DNA of 64,000 nucleotides from Pseudomonas khavaziana (GCF_019145205.1 NZ_JAHSTT010000003.1:434001-498000); one strand, 5' to 3'; positions 20,798 through 31,876 are shown, numbered from the stretch's first letter. Notes: generated by a model not told the origin, from the sequence alone. A program made the numbers and translations.

Positions 20798-21829
20798 TTA
20801 GTAATTGCTTTCAGGCAAACTCGCAATAATCGACCGATAGCTGTTCATTCGCTGCTGTTGCACTCGGCCATCTTCCAAGGCTTTGAGCAACGCACAGCCC
20901 GGCTCGCGGTCGTGCTTGCAGTCGCGGAAGCGGCAGGTACCGATCAGGTCGTTGAACTCGATAAAGCCTGCCTCCACATCGCTGCGGCTGACGTGGCCCA
21001 AGCCGAATTCACGGATTCCCGGGGAGTCGATCAATTCGCCGCCGCCGGGGAAGTGGAACAGCCGCGCGGTGGTGGTGGTGTGAGTGCCCTGGCCGGACAG
21101 TTCCGACAGTGGGCCGACGCGGGTGTCGACTTCCGGCAACAGGCTGTTGACCAGCGAGGACTTGCCCACGCCGGACTGGCCGACAAACACGCTGATGCGC
21201 CCGTCCAACTGCTGTTGCAGTTGTTCCATGCCGTTGCCGTGATGGGCTGACACTTCCAGCACCGGGTAGCCCAGGGTGCGGTAGACCGCCAACAACGCAT
21301 TGAGCGCCGGGGCGTTCTGCTCGTCGATCAGGTCGAATTTGTTCAGCAGCAGCAGCGGGCGAATACCGGCATGCTCGGCCGCGACCAGGTAGCGATCGAT
21401 CAGGTTGGCATGGGGCTCGGGCAGCGGCGCGAACACGATCACGATCATGTCGACGTTGGCGGCTACCGGCTTGAGCTGGCCACGGCTGTCGGGGCGGCGC
21501 AGTTCGGTGCTGCGTGGCAATTGGGCGACGATCACGCCGATGCCCTGGTTACCGGCACGCCACACGACTTTGTCGCCGGTGACCAGCGCAGGCAGGTTGG
21601 CGCGCAGGTGGCAACGGGATACTGAGCCTGCGAGCTCGCCTTCCAGCGCCTCGACCTCGACCTGCACACCGAAGTGCGCGATCACCAGGCCGGTTTGTTC
21701 TGGGCCCAGGTCGCCGCCCTCGAGTGCTTCCACGGCGGAGGATTCGCGTTTGGCGGCGCGGGCGGCGCGTTCACCTTGAATCTTTTCGATGCGCCAGTTT
21801 TGGCGACGATTGAGCTGGCGTTTGGCCAT
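20798..21829 (-). CDS. rsgA: Ribosome small-subunit GTPase RsgA
   Basis: Circularly permuted GTPase that checks late 30S maturation. The 343 residues show an N-terminal OB fold, then permuted G motifs in the order NKFD (G4), [10 protein letters not shown] (G1) and DSPG (G3), and a C-terminal zinc knuckle ([14 protein letters not shown]). ATG at 21829 gives the family N-terminus [10 protein letters not shown]. It is divergent from orn, an arrangement conserved in gammaproteobacteria. Confidence 0.97.
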   Translation of the reverse strand: MAKRQLNRRQNWRIEKIQGERAARAAKRESSAVEALEGGDLGPEQTGLVIAHFGVQVEVEALEGELAGSVSRCHLRANLPALVTGDKVVWRAGNQGIGVIVAQLPRSTELRRPDSRGQLKPVAANVDMIVIVFAPLPEPHANLIDRYLVAAEHAGIRPLLLLNKFDLIDEQNAPALNALLAVYRTLGYPVLEVSAHHGNGMEQLQQQLDGRISVFVGQSGVGKSSLVNSLLPEVDTRVGPLSELSGQGTHTTTTARLFHFPGGGELIDSPGIREFGLGHVSRSDVEAGFIEFNDLIGTCRFRDCKHDREPGCALLKALEDGRVQQQRMNSYRSIIASLPESNY

Positions 21830-21937
21830 TGGTGTTCCGTGTCGATAATGCAAAGGTTAGGTAAAACGGTCGCGAGTCTAGCACGCCCCCGCCTGCTAAA
21901 CTGCCTGGCTACGCCAAGGTGCCAAGAGAATCAAGCC

Positions 21938-22480
21938 ATGCAAAACCCACAGAACCTGATTTGGATCGATCTGGAAATGACCGGTCTGAACCCCGACACC
22001 GACGTCATTATCGAGATGGCGACCATTGTCACCGACAGCAACCTCAACACCTTGGCCGAAGGTCCGGTGATCGCCATCCACCATAGTGACGCCGTGCTCG
22101 CCACCATGGACGAGTGGAACACCCGCACCCACGGTAACTCCGGCCTGACCCAACGCGTGCGCGACAGCCGCATCAGCATGGCCGAAGCCGAAGCTGAAAC
22201 CATCGCCTTCCTGGAAAAGTGGGTACCCAAGGGCAAGTCGCCGATCTGCGGCAACAGCATCTGCCAGGACCGACGCTTCCTCTATACGCATATGAAGGCG
22301 CTGGAGAGCTACTTCCACTATCGCAACCTCGACGTGTCGACGCTCAAAGAGCTGGCTGCGCGTTGGGCGCCGGAGGTCAAGGACAGCTTCCATAAAGGCA
22401 GCACGCACCTGGCGCTGGATGATATTCGCGAGTCGATTGCCGAGTTGCAGCATTACCGCAAGCATTTCATCAAGGCTTGA
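21938..22480 (+). CDS. orn: Oligoribonuclease Orn
   Basis: DEDDh 3'-5' exonuclease that degrades dinucleotides, including pGpG from c-di-GMP turnover, and is essential in many Pseudomonas. Catalytic D11 and E13 lie in DLEMTG; later catalytic residues lie in the [11 protein letters not shown] segment. The 180-residue length is typical. ATG 21938 is preceded by AAGAGAA. Two long antisense reading frames over the gene are shadows. Confidence 0.97.
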   Translation: MQNPQNLIWIDLEMTGLNPDTDVIIEMATIVTDSNLNTLAEGPVIAIHHSDAVLATMDEWNTRTHGNSGLTQRVRDSRISMAEAEAETIAFLEKWVPKGKSPICGNSICQDRRFLYTHMKALESYFHYRNLDVSTLKELAARWAPEVKDSFHKGSTHLALDDIRESIAELQHYRKHFIKA

Positions 22481-22501
22481 AAACGGGGCGACTGCTGAAC
22501 A

Positions 22502-22640
22502 TGTGGGAGGGGGGCTTGCTCCCGATGGCGTTGTGTCAGCCCCAGATGCATTGACTGACACTCCCTCATCGGGAGCAAGCCCCCTCCCACATTTGAATGG
22601 ATTTGCAAATCCAAAGGTGGAAGGGCACTTGCCCTGATGG
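22502..22640. repeat. Triple REP: type A REPIN plus decayed third REP
   Basis: A normal REPIN (22502-22591) is followed by a spacer TTTGAATGGATTTGCAAATC and a mutated third REP, GTGGAAGGGCACTTGCCCTG (22615-22634). The spacer resembles those of the inside-out pairs at 53163 and 62977. The third copy has several substitutions and looks like a decaying relic. It lies between orn and the TRIC-like gene. Confidence 0.8.
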
Positions 22641-22727
22641 CGGGCGACTGGGTTTATCTCCGAGCGCCCCCTTTTGGTGCCATCAGCAAATGATTAGACT
22701 GCCGGCCTCTCTGCAAGGATCGCCATC

Positions 22728-23342
22728 ATGTTGCTGATGCTCTACCTCATCGCCATCACGGCCGAAGCCATGACTGGCGCCTTGTCCGCCGGTCGGCGTG
22801 GCATGGATTGGTTTGGCGTGGTGCTGATCGCCTGTGTGACGGCCCTGGGCGGTGGTTCGGTGCGCGATGTATTGCTCGGCCATTACCCGCTGACGTGGGT
22901 CAAGCACCCGGAATACCTGGTGCTCACCTCCGTCGCGGCGTTGGTGACGATCTTTATCGCACCGCTGATGCGCCGCCTTCGCTCGCTGTTTTTGGCGTTG
23001 GACGCCTTGGGCTTGGTGGCATTTACCCTGATCGGCTGCATGACCGCTCTGGAAATGGGCCACGGCATGCTAGTGGCATCGGTCAGCGGGGTGATCACTG
23101 GGGTGTTCGGCGGCATCCTGCGGGATATCTTCTGTAACGACATTCCGCTGATCTTCCGCCGGGAGCTGTACGCCAGCGTGTCATTCCTGGCCGCGTGGTT
23201 CTATCTGCTGTGCCTGTATCTGGAGCTGCCCAGCGAACAAGCGATTCTGCTGACGCTATTCAGCGGCTTTTTATTGCGCCTGCTGGCGATCCGTTTTCAC
23301 TGGGAAATGCCCAAGTTCGTCTACAACGACGACGTACACTAG
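22728..23342 (+). CDS. TRIC-like (UPF0126/YicG) membrane channel
   Basis: A 204-residue membrane protein with about seven helices, made of two homologous UPF0126 repeats. Each repeat has the GGGxxRD signature: GGGSVRDVLLGH near residue 40 and GGILRDIFCND near residue 130. Prokaryotic members are homotrimeric cation channels related to TRIC. The natural ion and role in Pseudomonas are not known. Its stop codon shares the palindrome CTAG with the stop of queG on the other strand. Confidence 0.85.
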   Translation: MLLMLYLIAITAEAMTGALSAGRRGMDWFGVVLIACVTALGGGSVRDVLLGHYPLTWVKHPEYLVLTSVAALVTIFIAPLMRRLRSLFLALDALGLVAFTLIGCMTALEMGHGMLVASVSGVITGVFGGILRDIFCNDIPLIFRRELYASVSFLAAWFYLLCLYLELPSEQAILLTLFSGFLLRLLAIRFHWEMPKFVYNDDVH

Positions 23343-24403
23343 CGGGCCGCGTGCTGGTTCAGCGCCCATTCCACATGCTCGCGCACTAACTCCGACGGAT
23401 AATTGCGCCGCGCCTTCAAGGCTTCCAGCACCGGTATGCTCGACGGCGCATTACCCAGGCCTACCGCCAGGTTGCGCAGCCAGCGCTCGTAGCCGGCACG
23501 GCGCAAGGGTGAGCCTTCGGTGCTGCTGAGGAATTTATCCTCGTCCCACATGAACAGTTCGGCAAGTTCCGCGTTATCCAGATTGTGCCGTGGCTTGAAA
23601 TCGCTTTCGGCGGTGGGTCGGGCGAAACGATTCCACGGGCAAACGATCTGACAGTCATCGCAGCCAAATACGCGGTTGCCGATCAACGAGCGCAGGTCCT
23701 CGGGGATGGCGCTCTTGAGTTCGATGGTCAGGTAGGAAATGCAGCGCCGGGCGTCCAGCACATAAGGGCCGACGAAGGCATTGGTGGGGCAGATGTCCAG
23801 GCAGGCGGTGCAGCGGCCACAGTGTTCGGTGGCGTGGGGTGGGTCCACCGGCAGCGGCAGATCCACAAACAGTTCGCTCAGGAAGAAATAGCTGCCGGCC
23901 TTGCGATTGAGTACCAGGGTGTTTTTACCGATCCAGCCCAGGCCGGCTTGTTCGGCGATGGCTTTTTCCAATACGGGGGCGCTGTCGACAAAGGCCCGAA
24001 AGCCGAAGGGGCCGATCTGTGCCTGGATGCGATCGGCCAATTGCTGCACGCGTTTGCGGATCAGCTTGTGGTAGTCGCGGCCCAGGGCGTAGCGCGAGAT
24101 GTAGGCTTTTTCCGGCTTGGCCAGCAGTTGCGCCATCTGGGTATCGCCGGGCAGGTAGTCCATGCGCAGCGATACCACGCGCAAGGTGCCGGGCACCAGT
24201 TGGTCAGGGTGCGAACGCTTGCTGCCGTGGGCGCCCATGTAGTCCATCTCGCCGTGGTAGCCCGCGTCGAGCCAGCGTTGCAGGTGCTGTTCATGCTCAG
24301 CCAGGTCGAGGCCGCTGATGCCGACTTGCTGAAAGCCCAGCTCGCGGCCCCAGTCTTTGATCGATTGGGCGAGGGCGGGCAGATCGGAGGTAATAGCAGG
24401 CAT
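23339..24403 (-). CDS. queG: Epoxyqueuosine reductase QueG
   Basis: Last step of tRNA queuosine synthesis, reducing epoxyqueuosine with cobalamin and two 4Fe-4S clusters. The 354 residues include the DUF1730 domain and two ferredoxin-like cysteine motifs, CGRCTACLDICPTNAF and CDDCQIVCPWN, with HEAT-like repeats at the end. The start ATG 24403 is chosen by family N-terminus; the open frame extends upstream into the divergent promoter. It is divergent from nnrD. Confidence 0.94.
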   Translation of the reverse strand: MPAITSDLPALAQSIKDWGRELGFQQVGISGLDLAEHEQHLQRWLDAGYHGEMDYMGAHGSKRSHPDQLVPGTLRVVSLRMDYLPGDTQMAQLLAKPEKAYISRYALGRDYHKLIRKRVQQLADRIQAQIGPFGFRAFVDSAPVLEKAIAEQAGLGWIGKNTLVLNRKAGSYFFLSELFVDLPLPVDPPHATEHCGRCTACLDICPTNAFVGPYVLDARRCISYLTIELKSAIPEDLRSLIGNRVFGCDDCQIVCPWNRFARPTAESDFKPRHNLDNAELAELFMWDEDKFLSSTEGSPLRRAGYERWLRNLAVGLGNAPSSIPVLEALKARRNYPSELVREHVEWALNQHAAR

Positions 24404-24432
24404 GAGACACGGGAAACCACAGGTTAGATGCG

Positions 24433-24438
24433 TATAAT
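24433..24438 (+). promoter_or_regulatory. -10 box for the nnrD operon
   Basis: A perfect TATAAT lies 29 nt before the nnrD start, in the short gap between divergent queG and nnrD. The -35 position (CGGGAA) is weak. It is the only clear candidate start for the nnrD-tsaE-amiB-mutL-miaA transcript. Confidence 0.45.
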
Positions 24439-24466
24439 TCTGCCAGACATCGGAGCTTGAAGACGC

Positions 24467-25327
24467 ATGCCTCAGACAAAACACGAAATAACCGACGTGC
24501 AGCCCCTGTTGCCTGGCCATTTGCCGCAACTGGCTGCGCGTTCCCCGAACGCCCATAAGGGCCTGTACGGGCATCTATTGGTCATCGGCGGCGATCACGG
24601 CTTTGGCGGTGCGGCGTTGCTCAGTGGCGAAAGTGCCTTGCGCAGCGGTGCCGGCATGGTGTCCCTGGCGACCCGCCCTGAGCATGTGCCGGCGGCGCTG
24701 GCACGGCTGCCGGAAGTGATGACGGTGGGCGTCAGCTCTGCCAACCAGTTGATGAGCCTGCTTGAAAAAATCTCGGTCATCGTGATTGGCCCGGGCTTGG
24801 GCGCTGCGGCGTGGGGCAAAAGCCTGCTGTCCGTGGCGGCCAATGCCCAGCAGCCGCAGGTCTGGGATGCTGACGCCTTGAATCAGCTGGCCACAGGCAG
24901 CGTCAGCCTTCCTGCCAATAGCGTGATCACCCCACATCCAGGTGAAGCAGCGCGGTTGTTGGGCATTTCGACAGCCGAGGTTCAGGCGGACCGCCTTAAG
25001 GTGGCGCGCGCGTTGAGCGAGAAATTCAATGCAGTGGCTATCCTCAAGGGGGCTGGCAGTTTGATTGCCAGCCCGGACGGGCGGGTTGCTCGCTGTGATC
25101 AAGGCCACCCGGCCATGGCGACGGCGGGGCTCGGTGATGTCCTGGCGGGCCTGGTCGGTGCCTTGTTGGCCCAGGGTATGCCCGCGTATGACGCAAGCTG
25201 CCTGGCCGTGTGGTTGCATGCCACTGCGGGGGATCGCCAAGGCAGTTTTGGTCGCGGGCTGGCGGCCAGCGACCTGATACCTGCCATTCGTCAATTGCTG
25301 GAGGAGCAGTCGCCGTGCCTGAATTAG
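24467..25327 (+). CDS. nnrD: ADP-dependent NAD(P)H-hydrate dehydratase NnrD
   Basis: Repairs hydrated NAD(P)H. The 286 residues form only the YjeF C-terminal (dehydratase, ribokinase-like) domain, with LVIGGDHGFGGA, VITPHPGEAARLL, ILKGAGS and the GLGDVLAG motif with its catalytic aspartate. The N-terminal epimerase domain found in E. coli YjeF/Nnr is absent, so the epimerase must be encoded elsewhere. The gene overlaps tsaE by 13 nt. Confidence 0.93.
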   Translation: MPQTKHEITDVQPLLPGHLPQLAARSPNAHKGLYGHLLVIGGDHGFGGAALLSGESALRSGAGMVSLATRPEHVPAALARLPEVMTVGVSSANQLMSLLEKISVIVIGPGLGAAAWGKSLLSVAANAQQPQVWDADALNQLATGSVSLPANSVITPHPGEAARLLGISTAEVQADRLKVARALSEKFNAVAILKGAGSLIASPDGRVARCDQGHPAMATAGLGDVLAGLVGALLAQGMPAYDASCLAVWLHATAGDRQGSFGRGLAASDLIPAIRQLLEEQSPCLN

Positions 25328-25785
25328 TGCTTTTCCTGGCGAATGAAGACGCCATGGTTGCGTTCGGTCAACGCATCTCGCAGGTCACCGCCGGGGCCGG
25401 ATTGATTTTTCTCGAGGGTGACCTTGGGGCCGGCAAGACCACGCTGTCGCGAGGAATTATTCGCGGTCTGGGCCATACGGGCGCGGTGAAAAGCCCGACG
25501 TTCACTTTGGTAGAGCCCTACGAGATCGGTGACGTGCGTGCCTTCCACTTCGACCTCTACCGTCTGGTAGATCCCGAAGAGCTGGAGTTCATGGGCATCC
25601 GTGATTATTTCGACGAAGATGCGCTATGCCTGATCGAATGGCCAGATAAAGGCACAGGCTTTTTGCCAAAGCCAGACATGACCATTACCATTACGCCGCA
25701 TGAGCACGGACGTCAGCTGAAGTTGTTGCCCCAGAGCGAGCGCGCTAAAGCGTGGTGCGCCACTCTGGCATTGGAATTCAAATAA
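25315..25785 (+). CDS. tsaE: tRNA t6A ATPase subunit TsaE
   Basis: ATPase of the TsaBDE complex that makes N6-threonylcarbamoyladenosine in tRNA. The 156-residue protein has Walker A GDLGAGKTT, SPTFTLVE and DLYRL motifs and ends with LIEWPDKG. It starts with GTG at 25315 behind GAGGAG, inside the end of nnrD, which implies translational coupling. Confidence 0.94.
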   Translation: MPELVLFLANEDAMVAFGQRISQVTAGAGLIFLEGDLGAGKTTLSRGIIRGLGHTGAVKSPTFTLVEPYEIGDVRAFHFDLYRLVDPEELEFMGIRDYFDEDALCLIEWPDKGTGFLPKPDMTITITPHEHGRQLKLLPQSERAKAWCATLALEFK

Positions 25786-25802
25786 AATTGGTGGGGTTAG
25801 GT

Positions 25803-27224
25803 ATGCGCTTTCGCGCGTTGGTTGCTGTCGTGGGGGTGTTGCTTGCGGCAATGACTGTCAATGCTCTGGCTGCTTCACAGGTAAAGAGCGTTCGCCTGTG
25901 GCGAGCTCCGGATAACACGCGACTGGTGTTCGACCTGTCTGGCCCGGTCCAGCACAGTGTCTTTACCCTGACGGCGCCTGATCGCCTGGTGATAGACATC
26001 AACGGTGCCAGCCTGGCCGCGCCGCTGAAGGTTTCTACCGCCAACACGCCTATTACCGCCATGCGCTCGGCCCAGCGTACGCCGACCGACCTGCGCGTGG
26101 TCATTGACCTGAAAAAGGCCGTGACCCCCAAAAGCTTTTCCCTGGCGCCCAACGCCCAATACGGCAACCGCCTGGTGGTCGACCTGTTCGACAACCCTGC
26201 CGACGCCGCACCGCCGCATGCGCCGACGCCGAGCGTGGCGACGGTGCCCGCAGTGCCGGTCAACCCCTCGCAACCCCAGGTCAAGCTGCCACCGCCGCCG
26301 CCCGCACCGGCCGGCAAGCGCGACATCATCGTGGTGATCGACGCCGGCCACGGTGGCGAAGACCCTGGTGCCTCCGGCTCCCGCGGCCAGCATGAGAAGG
26401 ACGTGGTACTGGCGATCGCCCGCGAGCTGCAGCGCCAGGTCAATGGCATGAAAGGCTACCGCGCCGAGTTGACCCGTACCGGTGACTACTTCATTCCGTT
26501 GCGTGGCCGTACCGAAATTGCCCGTAAGAAGGGCGCGGACCTGTTCGTGTCGATCCACGCCGACGCCGCGCCGTCCACCGCCGCCTTTGGTGCTTCGGTG
26601 TTTGCCTTGTCGGATCGCGGCGCCACCTCCGAGACCGCACGCTGGCTGGCCGACAGCGAAAACCGTTCCGACTTGATTGGCGGGGCCGGCAACGTGTCCC
26701 TCGATGATAAGGACAAGATGCTCGCCGGCGTACTGCTCGACCTGTCGATGACCGCCTCGCTGACCTCCAGCCTGAACGTCGGCCAGAAAGTCCTGAGCAA
26801 CATCGGCCGCGTGACCTCGCTGCACAAACAGCGCGTGGAGCAGGCCGGGTTCATGGTGTTGAAGTCGCCGGACATCCCGTCGATCCTGGTGGAAACCGGG
26901 TTTATCTCCAACGCCAACGAAGCCTCGAAGCTGGCCAGCGCCAGCCATCAGCAGGCGTTGGCACGCTCGATCAGCGCCGGCGTGCGCCAGTTCTTCCAGC
27001 AGAACCCGCCGCCGGGCACCTATATCGCCTGGCTGCGCGACTCCGGCAAAATCGCCCAGGGCCCGCGTGACCATCGCGTGCAGCCCGGTGACACCGTGGC
27101 CATGCTGGCAGTACGTTTCCAGGTCACGCCTGCGGCCTTGCGCAGTGCCAATAACCTGAAAACCGATGAGTTGAAGATCGGCCAGGTGTTGACCATCCCC
27201 GGCACTGAACTGGCGGCACAGTAA
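25803..27224 (+). CDS. amiB: N-acetylmuramoyl-L-alanine amidase AmiB
   Basis: Periplasmic cell-wall amidase that splits septal peptidoglycan. The 473 residues comprise a signal peptide (about 1-22), an AMIN domain (to about 125), a Pro-rich linker, an Amidase_3 zinc domain ([13 protein letters not shown] with H and E ligands, later SIHADA and VETGFISN) and a C-terminal LysM domain ([12 protein letters not shown]). LysM is a Pseudomonas feature absent from E. coli AmiB. ATG 25803 follows GGGGTTAGG. The stop overlaps the mutL start as TAATG. Confidence 0.95.
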   Translation: MRFRALVAVVGVLLAAMTVNALAASQVKSVRLWRAPDNTRLVFDLSGPVQHSVFTLTAPDRLVIDINGASLAAPLKVSTANTPITAMRSAQRTPTDLRVVIDLKKAVTPKSFSLAPNAQYGNRLVVDLFDNPADAAPPHAPTPSVATVPAVPVNPSQPQVKLPPPPPAPAGKRDIIVVIDAGHGGEDPGASGSRGQHEKDVVLAIARELQRQVNGMKGYRAELTRTGDYFIPLRGRTEIARKKGADLFVSIHADAAPSTAAFGASVFALSDRGATSETARWLADSENRSDLIGGAGNVSLDDKDKMLAGVLLDLSMTASLTSSLNVGQKVLSNIGRVTSLHKQRVEQAGFMVLKSPDIPSILVETGFISNANEASKLASASHQQALARSISAGVRQFFQQNPPPGTYIAWLRDSGKIAQGPRDHRVQPGDTVAMLAVRFQVTPAALRSANNLKTDELKIGQVLTIPGTELAAQ

Positions 27225-29140
27225 TGAGCGAAACCATCTTGAACAGCGGCTCGCGCATTGAATTGCTCAGCCCGCGTCTTGCCAACCAGATCGCCGCCGG
27301 TGAGGTCGTTGAGCGCCCGGCTTCGGTGATCAAGGAGTTGCTGGAAAACAGCATCGACTCCGGCGCCAAGCGCATCGATGTCGACGTGGAGCAGGGCGGC
27401 GTCAAGCTGCTGCGGGTACGTGATGACGGCAGCGGCATCTCCGCCGACGACCTGCCGCTGGCCCTGGCCCGTCACGCCACCAGCAAGATCCGCGACCTGG
27501 AAGACTTGGAGCGGGTCATGAGCCTGGGCTTTCGCGGTGAGGCACTGGCCTCCATAAGCTCCGTGGCCCGCCTGACCTTGACCTCACGCACCCGCAGTGC
27601 CGAGCAAGCCTGGCAAGTGGAAACCGAAGGCCGCGACATGGCGCCTCGGGTCCAGCCGGCGGCGCACCCGGTGGGCACTTCGGTGGAAGTACGCGACCTG
27701 TTCTTCAACACCCCGGCACGGCGCAAATTCCTCAAGGCCGAGAAAACCGAATTCGACCACCTGCAGGAAGTCATCAAGCGCCTGGCCCTGGCGCGCTTCG
27801 ATGTGGCGTTTCATCTGCGCCACAACGGCAAGACCATCCTCAGCCTGCACGAAGCCCACGACGACGCCGCACGCGCTCGCCGGGTGGCGGCAGTGTGCGG
27901 TGGCGGGTTCCTGGAGCAGGCACTGCCGATTGAGATCGAACGCAATGGCCTGAGGCTGTGGGGCTGGGTCGGTTTGCCGACGTTTTCCCGTAGCCAGGCC
28001 GACTTGCAGTATTTCTTTGTGAACGGCCGTGCGGTACGCGACAAGCTGGTGGCCCACGCGGTACGCCAGGCCTACCGCGATGTGCTGTTCAACGGGCGGC
28101 ATCCGACGTTTGTGCTGTTCTTTGAGGTCGACCCGTCGGTGGTCGACGTCAACGTGCACCCGACCAAGCACGAAGTACGCTTCCGCGACGGGCGCATGGT
28201 GCATGACTTCCTGTATGGCACGCTGCACCGCGCCCTGGGCGATGTGCGTCCGGATGACCAACTGTCAGCGCCGATTGTCACGGCCGTGGTACGGCCAACT
28301 GGCCCGGAAGCCGGAGAGTTCGGCCCCCAGGGTGAAATGAGCCTGGCCGCCAACCTGCTGCAATCGCCGCAGTCGCAGCCGACCTACACGGCGCCGAACT
28401 CGGGTGCCGGTGCGGGCTATCAGTATCAATACACGCCGCGCCCGCAATCGACAGTGCCGGTGGCCGAGGCCCAGGCGGCGTACCGTGAGTTTTTTGCGCC
28501 GCTGCCGGGCGCCGAGCCGGGTATTGCTCCTTCATTGCCGGAAGGCGGCGGCGATATCCCGCCATTGGGTTACGCCCTGGCGCAGCTCAAGGGCATCTAT
28601 ATCCTCGCTGAAAACGCTCATGGCCTGGTGCTGGTGGATATGCACGCCGCCCACGAACGAATCATGTACGAGCGCTTGAAAATCGCCATGGCCAGCGAAG
28701 GCCTCAGCGGCCAGCCGCTGTTGGTGCCGGAATCCCTTGCGGTGAGCCAGCGCGAGGCCGATTGCGCGGAAGAGCATCACAGTGTGTTCCAGAAACTTGG
28801 CTTCGAATTGCAGCGTCTAGGTCCGGAAACCCTGGCGATCCGGCAGATTCCCGCGTTGCTCAAACAGGCTGAGGCCAACCGCCTGGTGGCCGACGTGCTG
28901 GCAGACCTGATGGAATACGGCACCAGTGACCGCATCCAGGCGCATATCAATGAGCTGCTCGGCACCATGGCTTGCCACGGCGCCATCCGCGCCAATCGTC
29001 GCCTGGCCCTGCCGGAAATGAACGGCCTGCTGCGTGACATGGAAAACACCGAGCGCAGCGGCCAATGCAACCATGGCCGACCGACCTGGACCCAGATGGG
29101 CCTGGACGATCTGGACAAACTCTTCCTGCGCGGTCGTTGA
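27224..29140 (+). CDS. mutL: DNA mismatch repair protein MutL
   Basis: Mismatch-repair coordinator. The 638 residues have an N-terminal GHKL ATPase ([25 protein letters not shown]) and a C-terminal dimerisation domain. The latter carries [12 protein letters not shown], close to the DQHA(X)2E(X)4E endonuclease motif, and QCNHGRPT, close to the CPHGRP motif. These fit a nicking MutL, as expected in a lineage without MutH. The Pro/Gln-rich linker (about 385-430) is typical. The stop and the miaA start overlap (TGATG). Confidence 0.97.
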   Translation: MSETILNSGSRIELLSPRLANQIAAGEVVERPASVIKELLENSIDSGAKRIDVDVEQGGVKLLRVRDDGSGISADDLPLALARHATSKIRDLEDLERVMSLGFRGEALASISSVARLTLTSRTRSAEQAWQVETEGRDMAPRVQPAAHPVGTSVEVRDLFFNTPARRKFLKAEKTEFDHLQEVIKRLALARFDVAFHLRHNGKTILSLHEAHDDAARARRVAAVCGGGFLEQALPIEIERNGLRLWGWVGLPTFSRSQADLQYFFVNGRAVRDKLVAHAVRQAYRDVLFNGRHPTFVLFFEVDPSVVDVNVHPTKHEVRFRDGRMVHDFLYGTLHRALGDVRPDDQLSAPIVTAVVRPTGPEAGEFGPQGEMSLAANLLQSPQSQPTYTAPNSGAGAGYQYQYTPRPQSTVPVAEAQAAYREFFAPLPGAEPGIAPSLPEGGGDIPPLGYALAQLKGIYILAENAHGLVLVDMHAAHERIMYERLKIAMASEGLSGQPLLVPESLAVSQREADCAEEHHSVFQKLGFELQRLGPETLAIRQIPALLKQAEANRLVADVLADLMEYGTSDRIQAHINELLGTMACHGAIRANRRLALPEMNGLLRDMENTERSGQCNHGRPTWTQMGLDDLDKLFLRGR

Positions 29141-30111
29141 TGAGTGCCTTGCCCCCCGCGATCTTCCTGATGGGCCCCACGGCCGCCGGCAAGACCGACC
29201 TGGCCATCGAGCTGACCAAGGTGTTGCCCTGCGAGCTGATCAGCGTTGACTCTGCCCTGGTTTACCGGGACATGGACATTGGTACCGCTAAACCGTCGAA
29301 AGCGTTGTTGGCCCAGTATCCGCACCGTTTGATCGACATCATCGACCCGGCCGAGAGCTATTCGGCAGCGGATTTTCGCACCGATGCCCTGGCGGCCATG
29401 GCTGAGATCACCGCGCGGGGCAATATTCCGCTGCTGGTGGGCGGTACGATGCTCTACTACAAGGCTTTGCAGGAAGGCCTGGCCGATATGCCGCCCGCTG
29501 ACGCCCAAGTGCGCGCCGAACTCGAAGAAGAGGCTGCACGCCTTGGCTGGCAAGCCCTTCACGAGCAATTGGCGGCCGTGGATCCGGTGTCCGCAGCGCG
29601 CATTCACCCCAATGACCCCCAGCGTCTCACCCGTGCCTTGGAAGTCTGGCGTGTGAGTGGCCGGACCATGACTGAACACAGGCTGAAACAAAGTGCGCAA
29701 AGTGCTGATGCAGGCGCATCTGGACAACCACAATTGCCCTATACTGTGGCGAACCTGGCCATCGCTCCGGCAAATCGCCAGGTGCTGCATGAACGAATTG
29801 CACAAAGATTCACAATTATGTTGGAACAGGGGTTTGTGGAGGAGGTCGTAGCACTGCGTTCAAGAGGTGACCTACATCCCGGGCTGCCTTCGATACGTGC
29901 TGTAGGCTACCGCCAAGTCTGGGATCATCTGGATGGCAAGCTGACGTCAGCCGAAATGCAGGAGCGCGGCATCATTGCCACGCGCCAATTGGCGAAGCGC
30001 CAGTTCACCTGGCTGCGCAGCTGGAGCGAATTGCACTGGTTGGACAGCCTGGACAGCGACAATCTGTCACGCGCCTTGAAATACTTGGGAACGGTCTCCA
30101 TATTGAGCTGA
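29140..30111 (+). CDS. miaA: tRNA dimethylallyltransferase MiaA
   Basis: Adds the dimethylallyl group to A37 of tRNAs reading UNN codons. The 323 residues contain the P-loop [24 protein letters not shown], and the [10 protein letters not shown] region. ATG 29140 overlaps the mutL stop by one base. hfq follows after 94 nt, the conserved mutL-miaA-hfq-hflX order. Confidence 0.97.
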   Translation: MSALPPAIFLMGPTAAGKTDLAIELTKVLPCELISVDSALVYRDMDIGTAKPSKALLAQYPHRLIDIIDPAESYSAADFRTDALAAMAEITARGNIPLLVGGTMLYYKALQEGLADMPPADAQVRAELEEEAARLGWQALHEQLAAVDPVSAARIHPNDPQRLTRALEVWRVSGRTMTEHRLKQSAQSADAGASGQPQLPYTVANLAIAPANRQVLHERIAQRFTIMLEQGFVEEVVALRSRGDLHPGLPSIRAVGYRQVWDHLDGKLTSAEMQERGIIATRQLAKRQFTWLRSWSELHWLDSLDSDNLSRALKYLGTVSILS

Positions 30112-30205
30112 GTCCTTGCAATTGCCGTCTATCCTTGGGGGTGTGGCGGCCATAAGCTATCTATTTTCCGATTTTTTATTATTGATCCTTAAAGGAGTGC
30201 GGCAC

Positions 30206-30466
30206 ATGTCAAAAGGGCATTCGCTACAAGACCCTTACTTGAATACTTTACGTAAAGAGAAAGTGGGGGTTTCCATCTATCTGGTCAACGGTATCAAGCT
30301 GCAAGGTACGATCGAGTCGTTCGACCAGTTCGTGATCCTGCTGAAAAACACCGTCAGCCAGATGGTCTACAAGCACGCTATCTCGACAGTCGTTCCAGTT
30401 CGTCCAATCCGTCTGCCTAGCGCAGCAGGTGACGAACAGGGTGACGCTGAGCCAGGTAACGCCTGA
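30206..30466 (+). CDS. hfq: RNA chaperone Hfq
   Basis: Sm-like hexameric RNA chaperone for sRNA-mRNA pairing and, in Pseudomonas, catabolite repression with Crc. The 86-residue protein has Sm1 and Sm2 motifs ([33 protein letters not shown]) and a short acidic tail. AAGGAG lies 8 nt before ATG 30206. hflX follows after 12 nt. Confidence 0.98.
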   Translation: MSKGHSLQDPYLNTLRKEKVGVSIYLVNGIKLQGTIESFDQFVILLKNTVSQMVYKHAISTVVPVRPIRLPSAAGDEQGDAEPGNA

Positions 30467-30478
30467 TAGGAGTCTCCT

Positions 30479-31780
30479 TTGTTCTTTGAGCGCCACGGTG
30501 GTGGTGAGCGAGTAATCCTCGTTCACTTGGATGGACAGGACCCTGAGGCGCGCGAAGATCCGCAGGAGTTTCAGGAGTTGGCAAATTCGGCCGGCGCCGA
30601 GACCGTTGCGTTTTTTAACGTGCCGCGTCATCGGCCAACCGCCAAATACCTGATAGGCAGCGGCAAGGTCGAGGAACTGCGCGACCTGGTCCACGCCGAA
30701 GAAGCCGATCTGGTGATCTTCAATCACATTCTCACGCCCAGTCAGGAACGTAACCTCGAACGTGTCTTCGAGTGTCGCGTGATTGACCGTACCGGCCTGA
30801 TCCTCGATATTTTTGCCCAGCGCGCCCGTACCCATGAAGGCAAGCTCCAGGTCGAACTGGCCCAGCTTGACCACATGAGCACCCGCCTGGTTCGCGGCTG
30901 GACGCACCTTGAGCGTCAAGGTGGCGGTATCGGCATGCGTGGTCCCGGTGAAACCCAGTTGGAAACCGACCGGCGTCTGCTGCGGGTTCGCCTGCGCCAG
31001 ATCAAGGGCCGCCTGGAGAAAGTGCGCAGCCAGCGCGAGCAATCGCGCCGTGGCCGTACCCGCGCGGATATCCCTACCGTTTCCCTGGTGGGTTATACCA
31101 ACGCCGGCAAATCCACGCTGTTCAACAACGTGACGAAATCGGACGTGTACGCGGCCGACCAACTGTTCGCAACCCTCGACCCGACCCTGCGCCGCCTGGA
31201 TATCGACGACCTGGGGCCGATTGTCCTGGCCGACACCGTGGGTTTCATTCGTCACTTGCCGCACAAGCTGGTCGAGGCATTTCGGTCTACGCTCGAAGAG
31301 TCGAGCAATTCCGACCTGCTCTTGCACGTGATCGATGCGGCCGAACCGGATCGCATGCTGCAAATTGAACAGGTCATGGTGGTGCTGGGCGAGATTGGTG
31401 CCCAGGACTTGCCGATCCTCGAGGTCTATAACAAACTCGATTTGCTTGAAGGCGTTGAGCCACAGATCCAGCGCGACGAAAACGGCAAGCCCCAACGGGT
31501 CTGGTTGTCGGCGCGTGATGGCAGTGGTCTGGAGCTGCTTGAACAAGCCATTGCCGAATTGCTCGGCAGCGATTTGTTCGTCGGCACCTTGCGCTTGCCT
31601 CAGCGTTTTGCTCGACTGCGTGCACAGTTTTTCGAATTGGGCGCGGTACAGAAAGAAGAACACGACGAAGAAGGTGTCAGCTTGCTGGCCGTTCGATTGC
31701 CGCGCTCGGAACTCAATCGGCTGGTCAGTCGCGAGGGTGTTGTACCGGCAGAGTTCATCGAACAACACACTTTGCAATAA
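30479..31780 (+). CDS. hflX: Ribosome-splitting GTPase HflX
   Basis: GTPase that rescues stalled ribosomes by splitting 70S. The 433 residues contain the N-terminal HflX domain with the glycine-rich GGGIGMRGPGETQLETDRR region and a G domain with GYTNAGKST (G1), DTVGF (G3) and NKLD (G4). It starts with TTG at 30479 behind AGGAG; the next residues FFERHGGGE match the family start. It is cotranscribed with hfq. Confidence 0.96.
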   Translation: MFFERHGGGERVILVHLDGQDPEAREDPQEFQELANSAGAETVAFFNVPRHRPTAKYLIGSGKVEELRDLVHAEEADLVIFNHILTPSQERNLERVFECRVIDRTGLILDIFAQRARTHEGKLQVELAQLDHMSTRLVRGWTHLERQGGGIGMRGPGETQLETDRRLLRVRLRQIKGRLEKVRSQREQSRRGRTRADIPTVSLVGYTNAGKSTLFNNVTKSDVYAADQLFATLDPTLRRLDIDDLGPIVLADTVGFIRHLPHKLVEAFRSTLEESSNSDLLLHVIDAAEPDRMLQIEQVMVVLGEIGAQDLPILEVYNKLDLLEGVEPQIQRDENGKPQRVWLSARDGSGLELLEQAIAELLGSDLFVGTLRLPQRFARLRAQFFELGAVQKEEHDEEGVSLLAVRLPRSELNRLVSREGVVPAEFIEQHTLQ

Positions 31781-31876
31781 AAGCCTCCTAAAGCGGTTGT
31801 GCCGCGGTAGCAGGCATTCTGTAGCATTGGTCGGCGCGCCGTGGGTGCGTCTTTGCTTTATCAGATGGAGAGCGCT

